The notes: generated by a model from the letters alone, not told the origin. Counted from the first letter of the stretch, positions 32,856-45,276 are shown. The stretch: DNA of 64,000 nt from Coenobita brevimanus (GCA_032717465.1 CM064669.1:51142194-51206193), one strand, 5' to 3'. Made by a program: numbers and translations.

Positions 32856-33762
32856 GTCATTAAAATCGTGAAAAGAGAGCATATTTACTTTTTAGTATTG
32901 CTGCTGATTATACTTTGTAATTTAGGATACAGGTTGGTCATGTCGTACAGCTACAGACGTTCCATGAATCAGTTAGAAAAATTAAGAGCATGCTTAAAGT
33001 TTGTGCAGCCAGAGTTAATAATGTGGCCATAAGAGACTTCACCAATGCTTTGATCTTTGTCACCGTCCAGTCCCGGCTGCTTTAATCTTTACCTTATATA
33101 CTTACACTGTATCTGGTTTAGTGAAATTTCACTGATTTTGATTCTTTTGATTATTGTTCCGAAGGAGGTCAAAGATCCATACTTGAGGTTCACCCACGTT
33201 TAAATGAGGAACAGGGTAAGGATGAAAATGACAGTACAGGTAATGGTTATTTTTTTAATGTTTCTCATAGTGCGTGTCATTCCATGCATTCTCTGTGGGT
33301 CCTGTTTTACTATTTTATTTGCATATATTTTTCTTATTACAGTGTATAAATGCTGGGATGATCTAATTCATGTAATCAGTCTCTTGTTTCTCTCTCTTAC
33401 TGCTCTTCAAATCCTGCCAATTGTTGTTACTGACTTTTGACTGTGACTTCCTTTCCTTTCCAGTGGTCACTTGTACAGCTATAAGCAAAATTTTTCCAAC
33501 ACTCGTTTGCCAGCTGTGGCAATGAAAGGTTTGATTTTATGTGATAGCAATATGAAGCACATAATAAGAGTATGAGAAGGAAGGATACTCTCAGTTGACT
33601 GCGGAGGAATGAGAAGTGAACAACAGGGCAGTGTTGGCTGAAGTGTGTCAGTGAACTTTTACTCATGGCTGTACCTCAGTTACATCGTATCACCTCACCT
33701 TGTCTTCATCATTATTATTGGTTTAGCTGCAATTGTATTTTTGCAGCCATGTCCATTATTTT

Positions 33763-33890
33763 GTTCAGTTCAGAGCCGTCTGATGTATTTCCTTATTTCT
33801 GAATGATATAATCACATTTTATATTTGTTCAGTTCAGAGCTGTCTGATGTATTTCCTTATTTCTGAATGATATAATCACATTTTATATTT
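33763..33890 (+). repeat. 64-bp tandem duplication
   Basis: GTTCAGTTCAGAGC begins both copies (33763-33826 and 33827-33890). They differ at a single C/T, so the duplication is recent. Confidence 0.9.
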
Positions 33891-34011
33891 GTAATTTTGT
33901 ATGACATCTTCCAGACTCCATGTTGTATGGATTTTCTTCATATCTCTTCTGTCATCGCCTCTCGTGTACAGTTGTAATAAGTCAGTTTACCGTGGCATAC
34001 TTACATTTTAA

Positions 34012-34213
34012 CCAGTAAAACCTGGGAATACTCTTTTCATTTAATTCTTACTATCTCCTGGCAATTTATTCAGCTTAAGACCCACTGGTTGCACTACAGG
34101 GGCTAAATGGTCTTACTCAGCCCCTCTGATATGAGAGACCTTTCCTAAGTTGAATCAAATTGTCTGGTAGCAGCAAGACTAAACTGAAAAGAATGTTGCC
34201 CAGATGCAAACGG
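34012..34213. mobile_element. Fold-back TTAA MITE (FB1), best-preserved copy
   Basis: Flanked by TTAA at 34008-34011 and 34214-34217. The left end CCAGTAAAACCTGGGAATAC, then TTCATTTAATTCTTACTATC, pairs with the inverted right end, whose reverse complement is CCGTTTGCATCTGGGCAACA, then TTCAGTTTAGTCTTGCTGC. The terminal inverted repeats extend for about 75 bp around a short unique centre. A TTAA target is the hallmark of piggyBac transposition, so a piggyBac-derived MITE is the favoured reading. There is no coding sequence. Confidence 0.7.
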
Positions 34214-36079
34214 TTAAGTAGAGTATGATTACAGTACATTAATCAATAAATCATAATGTAAAGTTACTGATTTTCAGAATCTGTATTATGGCAAAATCTT
34301 ATAGAAGTAAATATTGTTGAAACTGCACTGTATTATATATAGTTTATTGTTTATGAAACTTATTCCAGTCAGTGATAGGTATGAGAAAATTTATTTTATT
34401 TAAAGGATGTGAATTTGTAGAATCCCTGAAAAAATGAGGGCAGTGATGATATTTTGTTAAATAATGCACTACCATATAGGCACCATTCACAGCACTGTAC
34501 AAATGAAAGGTTACACCATAATACTGCACTGTATATGAATCTCATACAGAAGATAGTCACACGTGCCTATAGTGATGACAGATCTACCATTTTTACCTGT
34601 TAGTTCATGAGATTATTGCACTGTTCAGCAAGAAATGAATACATCACCTGTATTCACATGTTGCAAAGTGTAACTAGATCAGGTCTTCACAATATCCTAG
34701 TGTACAGCAACTGAAAATCCAAGATAATGAACATCAGTTTGTACTTGTATAAAGGAAACTAGTATTTCAAGGAGTTCATATTTTAAATACATTGTTCCCA
34801 TCTAACTTGCCTTGTGTAGGCACTGTCCAGTAAGTGTTTATAAGATATCGTACTACAGCACTTCATACTTGAGAGGCATATACTGTACCAGTCCTAGTTG
34901 TGTCAGGAGACACTGCTGGCAGCTTCCCCTGCTCTTGTGTGGAGGGGCAGGCAAGACTCTTACCCTAGGAACTCTCGATGTGACGTGCTAATAAGAACTA
35001 TATTAGTGTCGTGTAGTCCAGTACTGATGGGTGTGCATCTGTCTGTGTGACCCCTATACAGTTTAAAAAAAAAATGAGGTTAGTGTTCTTATGTGTACTT
35101 CTTGTATTGTCTACATCTGTGAGAAGTATTTTTGTGAAAGTAACGTTCTTGTTAAAATTATGAAGATGTATAGCTCATAGCCAATGATTCACCAGTGGGC
35201 AGGTGCTGAGGGCAAGCTTCTGTTGTGATGTAATGGCTTTGCTTCCATACCTTTTCTGTAAAAAGAGACAGCTTGCCTGAATGTGATGCGGCTGCAGCAG
35301 ACCTGAGCACTTTCATTCATCAAGAGCTTACTCAGCTTGTGTATTGTGGAGTACACTGTACATCATCAGGGACTGTGGAAACTGTGTACAGTACTATGAT
35401 GTGTAATTCTATAGATTTGATAACAGAAATGTTGGTTATATCAAGATACGTGGCTTACATTTTACCTGTAAGCAGCTTCAGTATTCAAAAAAAGAATTAA
35501 TTTATTACACTTAATATTGAGCATATAGATTTTTCCCCAGACTAACTTGTATACTAATGAACCTCATTTAAAAATTTCAGATTGTCCAACAGGTAATGTA
35601 ATTATATTTTCTCCTCTTGCTGTTGTGTGTGTGTATGTGTGCATGTGAGGCAGTCAGTTGTGGTTTAAGCTGTCTTGTGTGTCTTTCAATCATATACTGT
35701 GCACTGAGGTGATAAAACATGAAATGTGTACTACCATCTTGTCTAAGGATATTTGTATAAACTATGAAGACTGTTGGATACTGAGTGACAGTAAACTACA
35801 CTGAGTCAATTTAAGCTGTTACATTCTTCATCTCTGAAATCATGTGGATGAGTAAAATGGCTCTTGTGAAAAATATATCCTAAACTAGATGTAAATGAAA
35901 TAAAGCTTCAAATAGTAACTTACATTTCTCTTGTTTTCATGTCATGAATGAGATCATCATAATGCCAACTAAGTTTCCCTTATTCACTTGGGATGGCAGG
36001 ATCCAGAGCAAAGCTCTTGGGGAACCTGAATTAAAGAGAAAAGAAATCCAGGGTACAGTCTCCTCTAGTGGTAGGTGGA

Positions 36080-36150
36080 GGTAGCCCTGGAGGGGTGATT
36101 GCTTGCCTGTGGTTGTTGGGTCTGTTCAGCCAGACAGACCATGGTTACTC
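36080..36150 (+). repeat. Dispersed repeat DR3, fragment
   Basis: GGGTCTGTTCAGCCAGACAG, then ACCATGGTTACT, matches the end of 24540-24660. Confidence 0.5.
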
Positions 36151-36194
36151 TACTGCAACTACAACTACTACAGTCTCCTCTCCCTCCATATATG

Positions 36195-36400
36195 TTTTTG
36201 GGTGTTGTAGCCCCAGATTCATCAGAATGTGAACTTGGTGGACTGAATTAGCCTTTCTCATGCAGGCCATCATTTTCCTTTCCAGGGATAGGGTGGGAGT
36301 TGAGGGATGTTTGTATATCCAGAGAGGAGCTGCCAGGTTATATCAGTGCCACTGTGAAGGTGTTTCTCTTCAGCATCCATGTCCTAGGTAGGCCACAAGG
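36195..36400 (+). repeat. Dispersed repeat DR4
   Basis: AATGTGAACTTGGTGGACTG, GGGATAGGGTGGGAGTTGAG, GGATGTTTGTATATCC and ATATCAGTGCCACTGTGAAG correspond in order to the DR4 copy at 31417-31629. Confidence 0.6.
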
Positions 36401-37019
36401 CTGCAGTGCAACTTCAGTATTGTACTAATCAAAGAATCGCCACATTTCTACACTCGTGCTTAGAGGAAGGGATTTCCAAATTGCTTGTCTTTCTCATCTT
36501 TTGTAACATCAGTGACTGCATGCATGTAGACTGTGTTCTTTCTGAAGGTGTTGGGACTGTTAGAGGCCAATAGAGGTGAAGATCCTGTGTGCTGTGTAGG
36601 TTCTCCAGGTGCTGTCTCAGCAGCTGAGGAGGATGAATAGACTTGGGGACTGCATTATGTTCACCACCTATGACAAAAGTGGCAGTGATGAAAGGGATAG
36701 GTGAGGTAGGCACCAGTGAAGTGATACTAGAGAACCTGAATAAAAGGGAAGCCATTAGGTGGCCCAATGTACAGTGTTTAAAGATATAGGTTAAACAAAG
36801 GGTGTTATTGCTGCCAAGCTTGTCCACCAACCTTAGTATTAAATGTACTCATATATAAACCCTTTCAGGGTAGGCATTACAATGTAGGTCTGGCCATTTG
36901 ACTGTTGCAAATGGGCATTGGCTTGTGAGCACAAGTCTCACACTTGAGCCATCAGTGGAACTTGAGCCTTTGTCAAAGCATCCTCTTCTTGTCAGAGTTT
37001 AATCCCATACTGATGGAGT

Positions 37020-37260
37020 TATGTGCCCTTGGTAGTGTGGAGTTCAAAGATTCATCCTGAGGCAACCCAGCTGATCATCCAGTTCAACTCTACATTTGAG
37101 GACAGAGATGGCAAATGTATGGACTCCCAGAGCAGAAAGGTTTTCAGGTAGTTTTGTGCAGTGTAACAGAAATGGGGACAGTGAAGAGAGTTAAGTAGGA
37201 ACTGTTCAACAGCTTTTGTTCTGCACAAAGAGCAATGAGAGGCTGAAACTACAGTATTGT
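37020..37260 (-). mobile_element. Possible LINE C-terminal zinc-knuckle remnant
   Basis: On the minus strand one frame gives SHCSLCRTKAVEQFLL, and after a shift CPHFCYTAQNYLKTFLL. This resembles the CxLC-xxxVEHFLLxCPxF knuckle at the end of Jockey/R1-type reverse transcriptases. The region is heavily decayed, and the ORF just upstream on this strand (36830-36429) is not recognisable. Low confidence. Confidence 0.3.
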
Positions 37261-37314
37261 ACTTGGAGATGACAAAGTTGGGCTATGAGGCCCAAATGAT
37301 GTATTCTTGGATGG

Positions 37315-37923
37315 ATAACTACCAGAACTGGGCACTGTAAATGAAAATTCGCGAACTCAAACCATTACCCTCCGCAACCAGAAATCCGCAAACTTCTTGA
37401 AATTTGCAGTTCCTCGAATGCAAACACAAATGGAAACCATTTGTATATAAAATTATATCTATAGTAAAACTAAAATATATATTTTAAGTATTATTATATT
37501 AGTATACTAGACTGCTTTTTACTACAAAATAAGAGTAAATCATTCATTATTGTAGATAAATAAATTAGTACACTTCATAGCTCACACTTGACAAGTTGAC
37601 ATACCAGTCCACCTCTGTTCCTTGGCTCTGACCTCCTCAGTCCTCACTCCTCAGTCACAGTCAGATTCCTCCAACAACTGAGACAACTCCATCTTGAGCA
37701 AGTCCATGTTGCCCTTCATAAGAACAAACCGCTCAAAGTTCTCAGAGGTCAGGCTAGTTTGCAGGCAGGTTTGCGTCTGCGGAAGTACTTCCGCAAATGC
37801 AAAAACGCAAATTTGCATAAAATTTGTTATAAATGTAAATCTGCAAATGAAATCACACATCCGCAGCTGTGGACTTTGTGATTTGTGGAAGTGATTGCAG
37901 AAGTGGCCAGCTCTGGTGACTAC
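37315..37923 (-). mobile_element. hAT transposon remnant with 8-bp target duplication
   Basis: The termini CAGAACTGGGCACT (37323) and, on the other strand, CAGAGCTGGCCACT (ending 37915) are inverted repeats. The flanking 8-mers ATAACTAC (37315-37322) and GTGACTAC (37916-37923) agree at six of eight positions, both differences being A/G transitions. An 8-bp duplication is the hAT signature. On the minus strand, LTSENFERFVLMKGNMDLL (about 37765-37690) matches the very C-terminal end of hAT transposases, just after the dimerisation domain. The rest of the transposase is missing: a deletion derivative of 593 bp. Confidence 0.75.
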
Positions 37924-38559
37924 TGTATTTGGGGCTTGGTGCAGGCTACAGTATAGATGCATGGATGTGGGGAGGAGTTGCTTTGTATGAGGCCCAGCAT
38001 GATATCAGGAAGTATTTGTCATAGGTTGCCATTTTATTTGCATGTGCATTTGGCATATGATGTTGGAAATGTCAAAAATGTCATGGGCAGAGTTATAGAC
38101 GAAATTTGGGAGTATGCTTTCATTGCTGCCTGAACAACCACCAGTGTGCAAGACGATTGACTGGATTCAGACAGTCCGAGAGGGTGCAGGGGAGTGAAAA
38201 AGCTATTTCTATCTGGCAGAGATAGAAAGTGTGTGGCGGTTTGGAGGTAGCTAGAGTAGGAAGCGGAAGGAGAACTGAAGTTTTTGTAGGTCCCTTGGAG
38301 GTAGGGAGTATTGTTTCATGTAAAGGAGAGCTTGTAGAGACTCATCCAGACAGGTCAATAAGTTACAGGCACACACTGTATTTTAGGGATGTGTCCCAAA
38401 AATCACGTGTTTCCATGTACAGTAATTGGTAGCTTAAACTTGGGAAAAGTAGCAATAAAATATGTATAATAAGTCACAGTCGGTGTTATAAATTAATTAA
38501 TCTATTTTATATTCTCAGAGAAAGGAATTATATACTTCATCTGTAGGCCTACTTGTTAA

Positions 38560-38775
38560 CTCATTCATGACTGGGACAACTCTAGCACTTTATATCAGCT
38601 ATGTGCCAGGTGATTCGATTCAGTTAAGTATAGGAGCCTGGGAGTGTTAATACTGATACTGTTAACCCTTCTCATGATCTGGACAACTCCAGCATTCTGT
38701 TCCTGCTCATGTCTGGCGATATTATTAATCTAAGAGTGTGTCATAGGAGCCTGAAAGTTTATGAGTTTAAATGTA
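38560..38775. repeat. Tandem pair of FB1-like half elements
   Basis: TTAACTCATTCATGACTGGG, then ACAACTCTAGCACT, at 38556 is repeated as TTAACCCTTCTCATGATCTG, then GACAACTCCAGCATTC, at about 38667. Each ends with TAGGAGCCTG plus GAG or AAAG and T. Both start with TTAA, like FB1. Confidence 0.5.
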
Positions 38776-38869
38776 TTAGCTGTTTGGCTTATGTATCTGA
38801 TATAGATATTTAGGCAGAGGTCAGTAATGTGGGAATAGTGAGGCCTGTAATTTCAAGGGAAAAGTGCTT

Positions 38870-39058
38870 TAAATTTCCCGCCACGGGGAGACGAAGGTGT
38901 TCTTGAATCTTGATGGAAAGCCGAACAGGGGGAGCACCGAGCTGGTCCTGGTGGCTCCATAACATAGGCAGGTTGTCACTGTCACTCCAGCCAGTATTTG
39001 TAACCCTTGTGAAGCTCTGCCGACTGTCACACCTACTTCCAGTCTTGTAACGTGGTAA
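38870..39058 (+). other. Unusual CpG-containing segment ending in a strong donor-like site
   Basis: A GC-richer block starts with TTTCCCGCCACGGGG (an E2F-like TTTCCCGCC on the + strand) and ends ACGTG|gtaagt near 39055. It stands out from the AT-rich surroundings. It could be a non-coding first exon or promoter of an unseen downstream gene, or simply an old transposon. An 85-codon minus-strand ORF over it has no recognised domain. Confidence 0.2.
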
Positions 39059-39648
39059 GTACACCATAGTCTCATGATCTGTCAGTTATGTTAATGTGTT
39101 GTATAACTTTAGGGCCAGTTCAGCATGTTACCTGAAGCGTGTGTACAGTAGTGTGGCCCTGAAGCAGGTGTAGGATAAACTGGCGTATCCGGTAGAATCT
39201 GTGGTTTCATGGATATTTCAGGGCAATTCAGTGCCCCCTTTCTCCCCTGTGCCTAGCCATCGCTGCCTGAGCATTACTTGGGCTTTAATCACTGTGTAGT
39301 TGAAACACGATAAGCTGGTAGCAGCATACTTTCGATTCTTATTATTTCTTGATGCAGAAGGTAAGATGTTATCTTTTTGTATTTTTCGTTGGAAATTCTC
39401 GATACGTATGTTTTATGAGTTACCAGACCACTGATGGTAATGTGATGGTTTTAATGTTCAATACAAAGGCCTGAATAATGTGTGAAATATTGTGGTTTAT
39501 TTCTTTATGTACAGTATGTTGTAGGATGGCTCACCCACTTTTGTTGTTTCCTTGGTTATTGATCCTTACTCATCCCATCCTTAGGTGGGAAGGAGTCAGG
39601 ATGGTATATGATGTATGTTTATATTCGGTACGGTATATACTGTGTGCT

Positions 39649-39669
39649 TATATATATATATATATATAT
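39649..39669. repeat. (TA)n microsatellite
   Basis: Short TA run after TGTGTGCTTA. Confidence 0.9.
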
Positions 39670-40077
39670 CATAGTTTTGTCATTATTATTACAGGCAGAT
39701 TGCAATATACCGGTACACCAAGAATCCAAAACTGTTGTGTTTCTCGTACAGGGTGTTTTGATCTTGGATCCTTGATTGTTTCGTTTTATTAGGGATTATG
39801 CAGCATATATTTACCTTTAATTTTTGTGTGCTTGATAATGATGGTGTGATATATATAACAGAAATATTGCATGAAACTATACAGGTATTGTATCTTATGT
39901 TAGTGTGAGGGTCTGGGGAAGGCTCGTAAACTCATGTTAAAGGAAATTTCACCATTGGGTTAGGTATTGAAATTGCATACCAGTATTATTTTTTTTTAAT
40001 TTATTGCTGTTAAACTTGCTTTTCGTCATTCAAAACAGAAACAATATACCGGTAGTAATTCATTAATAAATACATAC

Positions 40078-40500
40078 ATACATCAAGTAATCCTGTGTTG
40101 CACCATGAGGAGCATAGGAGCTAGGCAAGTTGGTCCTGACATTTAAGATGAGAGTGACTAGCCTCACACATCCCTGAGTGGCATTACATGACCAGTAAAC
40201 CCCAACCACCCCTTGGATATAAATCGACAGAGGCTCAATCCAGTTGGAGCACCGTAATTACCCACTGAACCACCAGGTACCATAGCTTGGTCATATGGTT
40301 ACCACTCAGCATAGTAAATGGTTTCCTTGTGTACAGGGACCTAGTTGGCTTGTCACTCAGTGTACAGTAGAGTCACCTGTAGCCAGAAAGAAGCGGAAAG
40401 AAAGAAGGAAAGGGAAGGATGAGATGAAAGGGCAGCCACCCTTGAGCAGCACTACATTGAGTGAGTGGATGATGAGTGCCCCCGACCTACCACATTAAAT
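40078..40500 (+). mobile_element. SINE-A copy lacking the head
   Basis: GCACCATGAGGAGCATAGGA, CCCTGAGTGGCATTACATGA, TTGGCTTGTCACTCAGTGTA and GCAGCACTACATTGAGTGAG match the body of 9535-10095 and 10145-10510 through to the common 3' end. Confidence 0.7.
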
Positions 40501-40869
40501 TGAATAAAATGAGTACTGTATATAGCAAATGTTAATTGTAAACTGAAAAAGGTGAAATATCTAGGAGCTCCCTGTACAATATTGTATTTGCTTCAATATA
40601 CTGTACTGTACAGTAATAGGGTATCTAAACCAGTTGTTAAGGTATTTGGTTTTAACATTTGCAGAAAAGAATGCATATTGTAATTAGTTTTGACAGTAAC
40701 TGCAGAAATACTGTATCAGTTTTACACACAAATCAAGCTCAATGTGACAGCCTAACCGTGAAAGCATTATGTATATCCATCTACATAAAACCCATTCAGG
40801 CGTTAGGGTGCTTTTGTACATAGAATTATCATCTTCATTAAGGACAAGAAGTGCAGTGGTTACAACCTT

Positions 40870-41096
40870 TTAACATTTTTCTGGGCCAATGACGCACCAA
40901 AGCGTCATTCGTAGGCCAACTGATTCCGGGCTGATGACACAGTGGTGCATCATTTGTTTGAGTGATTTTTCATGGTTCAAATATGTGTCACAGCAATTTG
41001 GTGAACACAGGCAACACAATTGTTTCGTCGGAAACTCACCCCCGGCCCGGGAATGGGGTAGAAAAGTTACGCAAAGTTGGCCTGGGAAAGTGTTAA
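40870..41096. mobile_element. TTAA-flanked piggyBac-like MITE
   Basis: TTAA at 40870-40873 and 41093-41096 flank 219 bp. The left terminus CATTTTTCTGGGCCAATG and the reverse complement of the right terminus, CACTTTCCCAGGCCAACT, are inverted repeats. A hairpin-like GACGCACCAAAGCGTC sits next to the left end. There is no transposase. It is unrelated in sequence to FB1. Confidence 0.65.
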
Positions 41097-42360
41097 CTGA
41101 ATTTTGAACAGTTTCAAGCGTTGTCTGTAACATAAAAGCATAGACAAATTCAAAACATGAAACATGTTGTGAGTGAAGACTTTGAATCCCTTAATCTTTC
41201 TGATATAGTGTACTTTTTGCAGTGGAATACTGTACACTGAAAAGAATATCAGTGCTTGAAATAATTAAGACAGGTACTGCACAACTATCCATATGTTAAC
41301 AACTGGCATTTGTTGTTGAAAAAAAGTATTTGTTAAATGAACACATTGTGACATGGTCTCAATGGGGATACTTTTGGTAAGCAACCTGTCCGATATTACC
41401 CCCTTTGGATCATGGGGACCTAAGATTAGGTCACCGTATTCCAGAATATTTTAGGATAGGAGACTGACCTGTTCCTCTGGTAGCATCTTACATTATAGAA
41501 GAGTCTCCAGCACCTCTGGGATTAGAGCCAAAACAAATACGCCAGAGCATGTATCAACCAAAAAAGGTGTACCTACAGACTACCTGTTGTAGAATATCAC
41601 CCAGGATACAAAGCTTTATATCTCTTTTGCAGTCACAGCTTCACATGAAGTAGACAATGGCTCGTGACAGTGAAAAACTATGGTATACCGGTAGTTGCAA
41701 GTGCATAAGTAGTAGGGGAATACGATTTTTGTGTTGCTGGGTATTTCAAAGAAAAAAGACCAAAAAGTAAAGTAAGTGGAAAATATTATAGAAATATAAC
41801 TTTAGATCCAACATCAAGATGGAAGAGATACAAAATTGGTTGTTATATTATAAGGCCTCTACTGTAGCCCATTGTCTAAAGCTGTTCTTTAGATGTGAAT
41901 GGGTATGCAATGCAAAACGTTTTAGGTGAGCCAAAGTAGATGAAGGGCAAGCATTTTTTTTCCTGTGATGTTACTCCATATTAAATAACAATGTGGAGCA
42001 AGCTACTATTAATGAACACAGACACCTTATTGGCTTGAATATACATTTTCAAATTTTGCATAATTAGTCTAGACTAGATGTATTTGAAAAAGGTAGCCAT
42101 TCCAGTGAAGCATCAGCCATAAGCGCTGCTGCTGTAAAATTTTAGGAAGTTAACATACATTAATTTGATAGCTACAAACATATGGCACTGTAAATTGACG
42201 ATTTTGATGATATTCTTTTCTTCATTTTTTTTCTTCAGGAAGCACCACTTAATGTATGTATTTTGGGAGTTAACTTTTGTGTGCCATCATCTCTTTCAGA
42301 AGGGAGACTCTTCGTCACTAATTTGCATTTTGTACACAAGGAGATCCATAAATACAAGTA
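41097..42360. other. Intergenic DNA, nothing recognised
   Basis: AT-rich DNA with no ORF, repeat or exon-like segment I can support. Confidence 0.5.
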
Positions 42361-42364
42361 TATA

Positions 42365-42720
42365 ATGTATGGTAGAGAGAGGTTGGAATGGGCCGTGAAA
42401 GAAGTATGTATTGATTGTGAGGTTATTGAGAGAAGAGTGCAGTGTCAATGGAAGATGCAAAGGAGACTTACATAAGGCGTAAAGATATCCGTGTAGATAG
42501 CACCATCTTGAAAATGTACGAGAATAGGTTTAATGTTGTACATTGATAATGAAAGGGTTTGATAAGGCGACACACTAACCATGTTCAAATGATGTGTATA
42601 GTATTGTGATCCCCACTCAACCATATGGATGTGAAGCATAGGCCTTGCTGTAGACCACAAGTGATAATAATTTATGTGAGAGGAGTGTGTGTGTAATATT
42701 GCAAGGCAGGTTAGTTTAAG
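42365..42720 (+). pseudogene. Decayed LINE fragment (RT C-terminal region)
   Basis: GTGATCCCCACTCAACCATA, then TGGATGTGAAGCATAGGCC, reads VIPTQPYGCEA*A, which parallels VIPTLTYGSEAWTL of the LINE at 28525-28560. Upstream, frames containing RERLEWAVKEVCID and CQWKMQRRL may be the preceding part. It is strongly mutated and could belong to the LINE family at 60985. Confidence 0.4.
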
Positions 42721-42862
42721 ATTAAGGCCATGTCCAGATCAAATATTTATTGGTGCCGGCAGAATTTCTTTATTACCCTAATCTTGAGAAGTTCTTGTCC
42801 ACACCTGTCTGAATCCAATGGGACCGTACCCTCCCTTACCTGCAAGCATTTGGTTTTAATGC

Positions 42863-43012
42863 TGTGTTAGTTAGGTAGGTTTAGTTATGTATGATTAGGT
42901 TAGGCTAAGTTTAGTTTAGGTAGCTAAGGTTTAGTTAGGTTAGGTTAGGCAGGGCGTTAGACAGTTTAAGTAGCTAAGGTTTAGTTAGGTTAGGTTAGGC
43001 AGGGCGTGAGAC
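42863..43012 (+). repeat. TTAGG-like interstitial repeat with a 50-bp tandem duplication
   Basis: Degenerate (TTAGG)n text (GATTAGGTTAGGC, TTAGTTAGGTTAGGTTAGGC) includes a 50-bp unit repeated exactly in register (42913-42962 and 42963-43012) with two differences. TTAGG is the usual arthropod telomere unit. Confidence 0.65.
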
Positions 43013-43100
43013 AAAAGAGGAGTGGTTCCTTTGTGTTTACAATCTTGGTTATCAGACTGACTACTGAAAATAAATATGATCTCACTCTTGGCTTTAACCA

Positions 43101-43102
<2 letters not shown>

Positions 43103-43132
<30 letters not shown>
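43103..43132. repeat. (CT)n microsatellite
   Basis: CT run directly upstream of a DR5 copy. Confidence 0.95.
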
Positions 43133-43134
<2 letters not shown>

Positions 43135-43194
43135 CCAAACATTAGTATTCAAGTGAGACGTTTTGAACTAGAGTGGTTTTGATATAGCTTTCAC

Positions 43195-43410
43195 CGTAAC
43201 CAGTTTATTTTCATCTAATGGAACTGTGCCACTCCCAGAAAATGAATACCAAGCTGTTACAAGGAATATGATGAACCTCACATATAAGGCAGGGACGAGT
43301 CTCCTGGGTTATTAGTAAAATTTACCCTCCAGCCAAACTATACTTGACCATTAACCATACAGAATGGGCTTAGGGATGTTTGCCACGGTAGGGTAAATGC
43401 ACTATAACTT
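43195..43410 (+). repeat. Dispersed repeat DR5
   Basis: TTTTCATCTAATGGAACTGT, CAGGGACGAGTCTCCTGGGT, TATTAGTAAAATTTACCC and GATGTTTGCCACGGTAGGGT parallel 48300-48480 and 54035-54440. It is bracketed by (CT)n and (GA)n. Confidence 0.6.
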
Positions 43411-43420
43411 TTTCACCGCT

Positions 43421-43422
<2 letters not shown>

Positions 43423-43463
<41 letters not shown>
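43423..43463. repeat. (GA)n microsatellite
   Basis: GA run abutting the 3' side of a DR5 copy. Confidence 0.95.
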
Positions 43464-43466
<3 letters not shown>

Positions 43467-43552
43467 GTTTTAGTTTTAGCTTTTGCAACATGTAAGGTGG
43501 CCGGGAAGGTAATAGCCTCCAGCATTATAAGGCCTTCCCTGCCAACCTTAGT

Positions 43553-44415
<863 letters not shown>

Positions 44416-44529
44416 CACTCTCTTTCTCTCTGGATAATAGGGCAAATTCTCATGAAAGACCTTGTTAATTATTAGTTCTGAGGGTAGGAATTTTGTGATA
44501 TGTGAAATGTGAAGGTTTTTGATGCGGTG

Positions 44530-44775
44530 CGTGGAGAAAATGAGAGACTGACGAAGAGAGTGTGAGTGAGATGGAGGTGGGATAGGAAGGGAAAGATCAA
44601 GGATTGGATGGAAGGATAAGTCGAAGCATGAGGTGAGTATGTGAGTGAGGGGTTGCGTGAGTTGATTGGAGGGCAGCTTCATGGCACACTGATTATAAGG
44701 AGGCGATTTGTTTCTGGCTACCCCTTCCTGGATTAAGGCGTCTGATTATAGATAGATAGATAGGTAGGTAGGTAG
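44530..44775 (+). mobile_element. RTE-like LINE, 3'-terminal fragment
   Basis: GAGAAAATGAGAGACTGACG parallels the ENERLT codons of the LINE. It is followed by GGAGGCGATTTGTTTCTGGC, TTCCTGGATTAAGGCG and a GATAGATAGATAGG tail. Frame is lost. Confidence 0.7.
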
Positions 44776-44814
44776 ATAAGTCGACAGTGTAATATTGTTG
44801 TGGTTATTGACGTG

Positions 44815-44847
44815 CGTTGACTTTGAAGGATTTGGATACGGTAGGTT

Positions 44848-44902
<55 letters not shown>

Positions 44903-45077
44903 ACTTTCCCTTGTGTCGCGCCTGTGTTTACGCTTGGACAGTCGTGCACCAGGTAATGTCGCTGAGTCAACCGATTGTGTGTGTGTGTGTGTGTGTGTGT
45001 GTCGATTTTGAAGGACTTTTGATTTGGTAGGGTGGGAGACTTTTTGAAAATTTTTTGATTCGGTAGGGTGGGAGAGC

Positions 45078-45134
<57 letters not shown>

Positions 45135-45175
45135 TCGATTCAGAAAGGATTTTGATATGGTAGGTTGCGAGGGAA

Positions 45176-45235
<60 letters not shown>

Positions 45236-45276
45236 TCGATTCAGAAAGGATTTTGATATGGTAGGTTGCGAGGGAA

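Noticed and set aside
36429..36830. 133-codon ORF, minus strand
   Set aside because: No recognisable motif. It may be part of a decayed LINE, but I could not support that from sequence alone.
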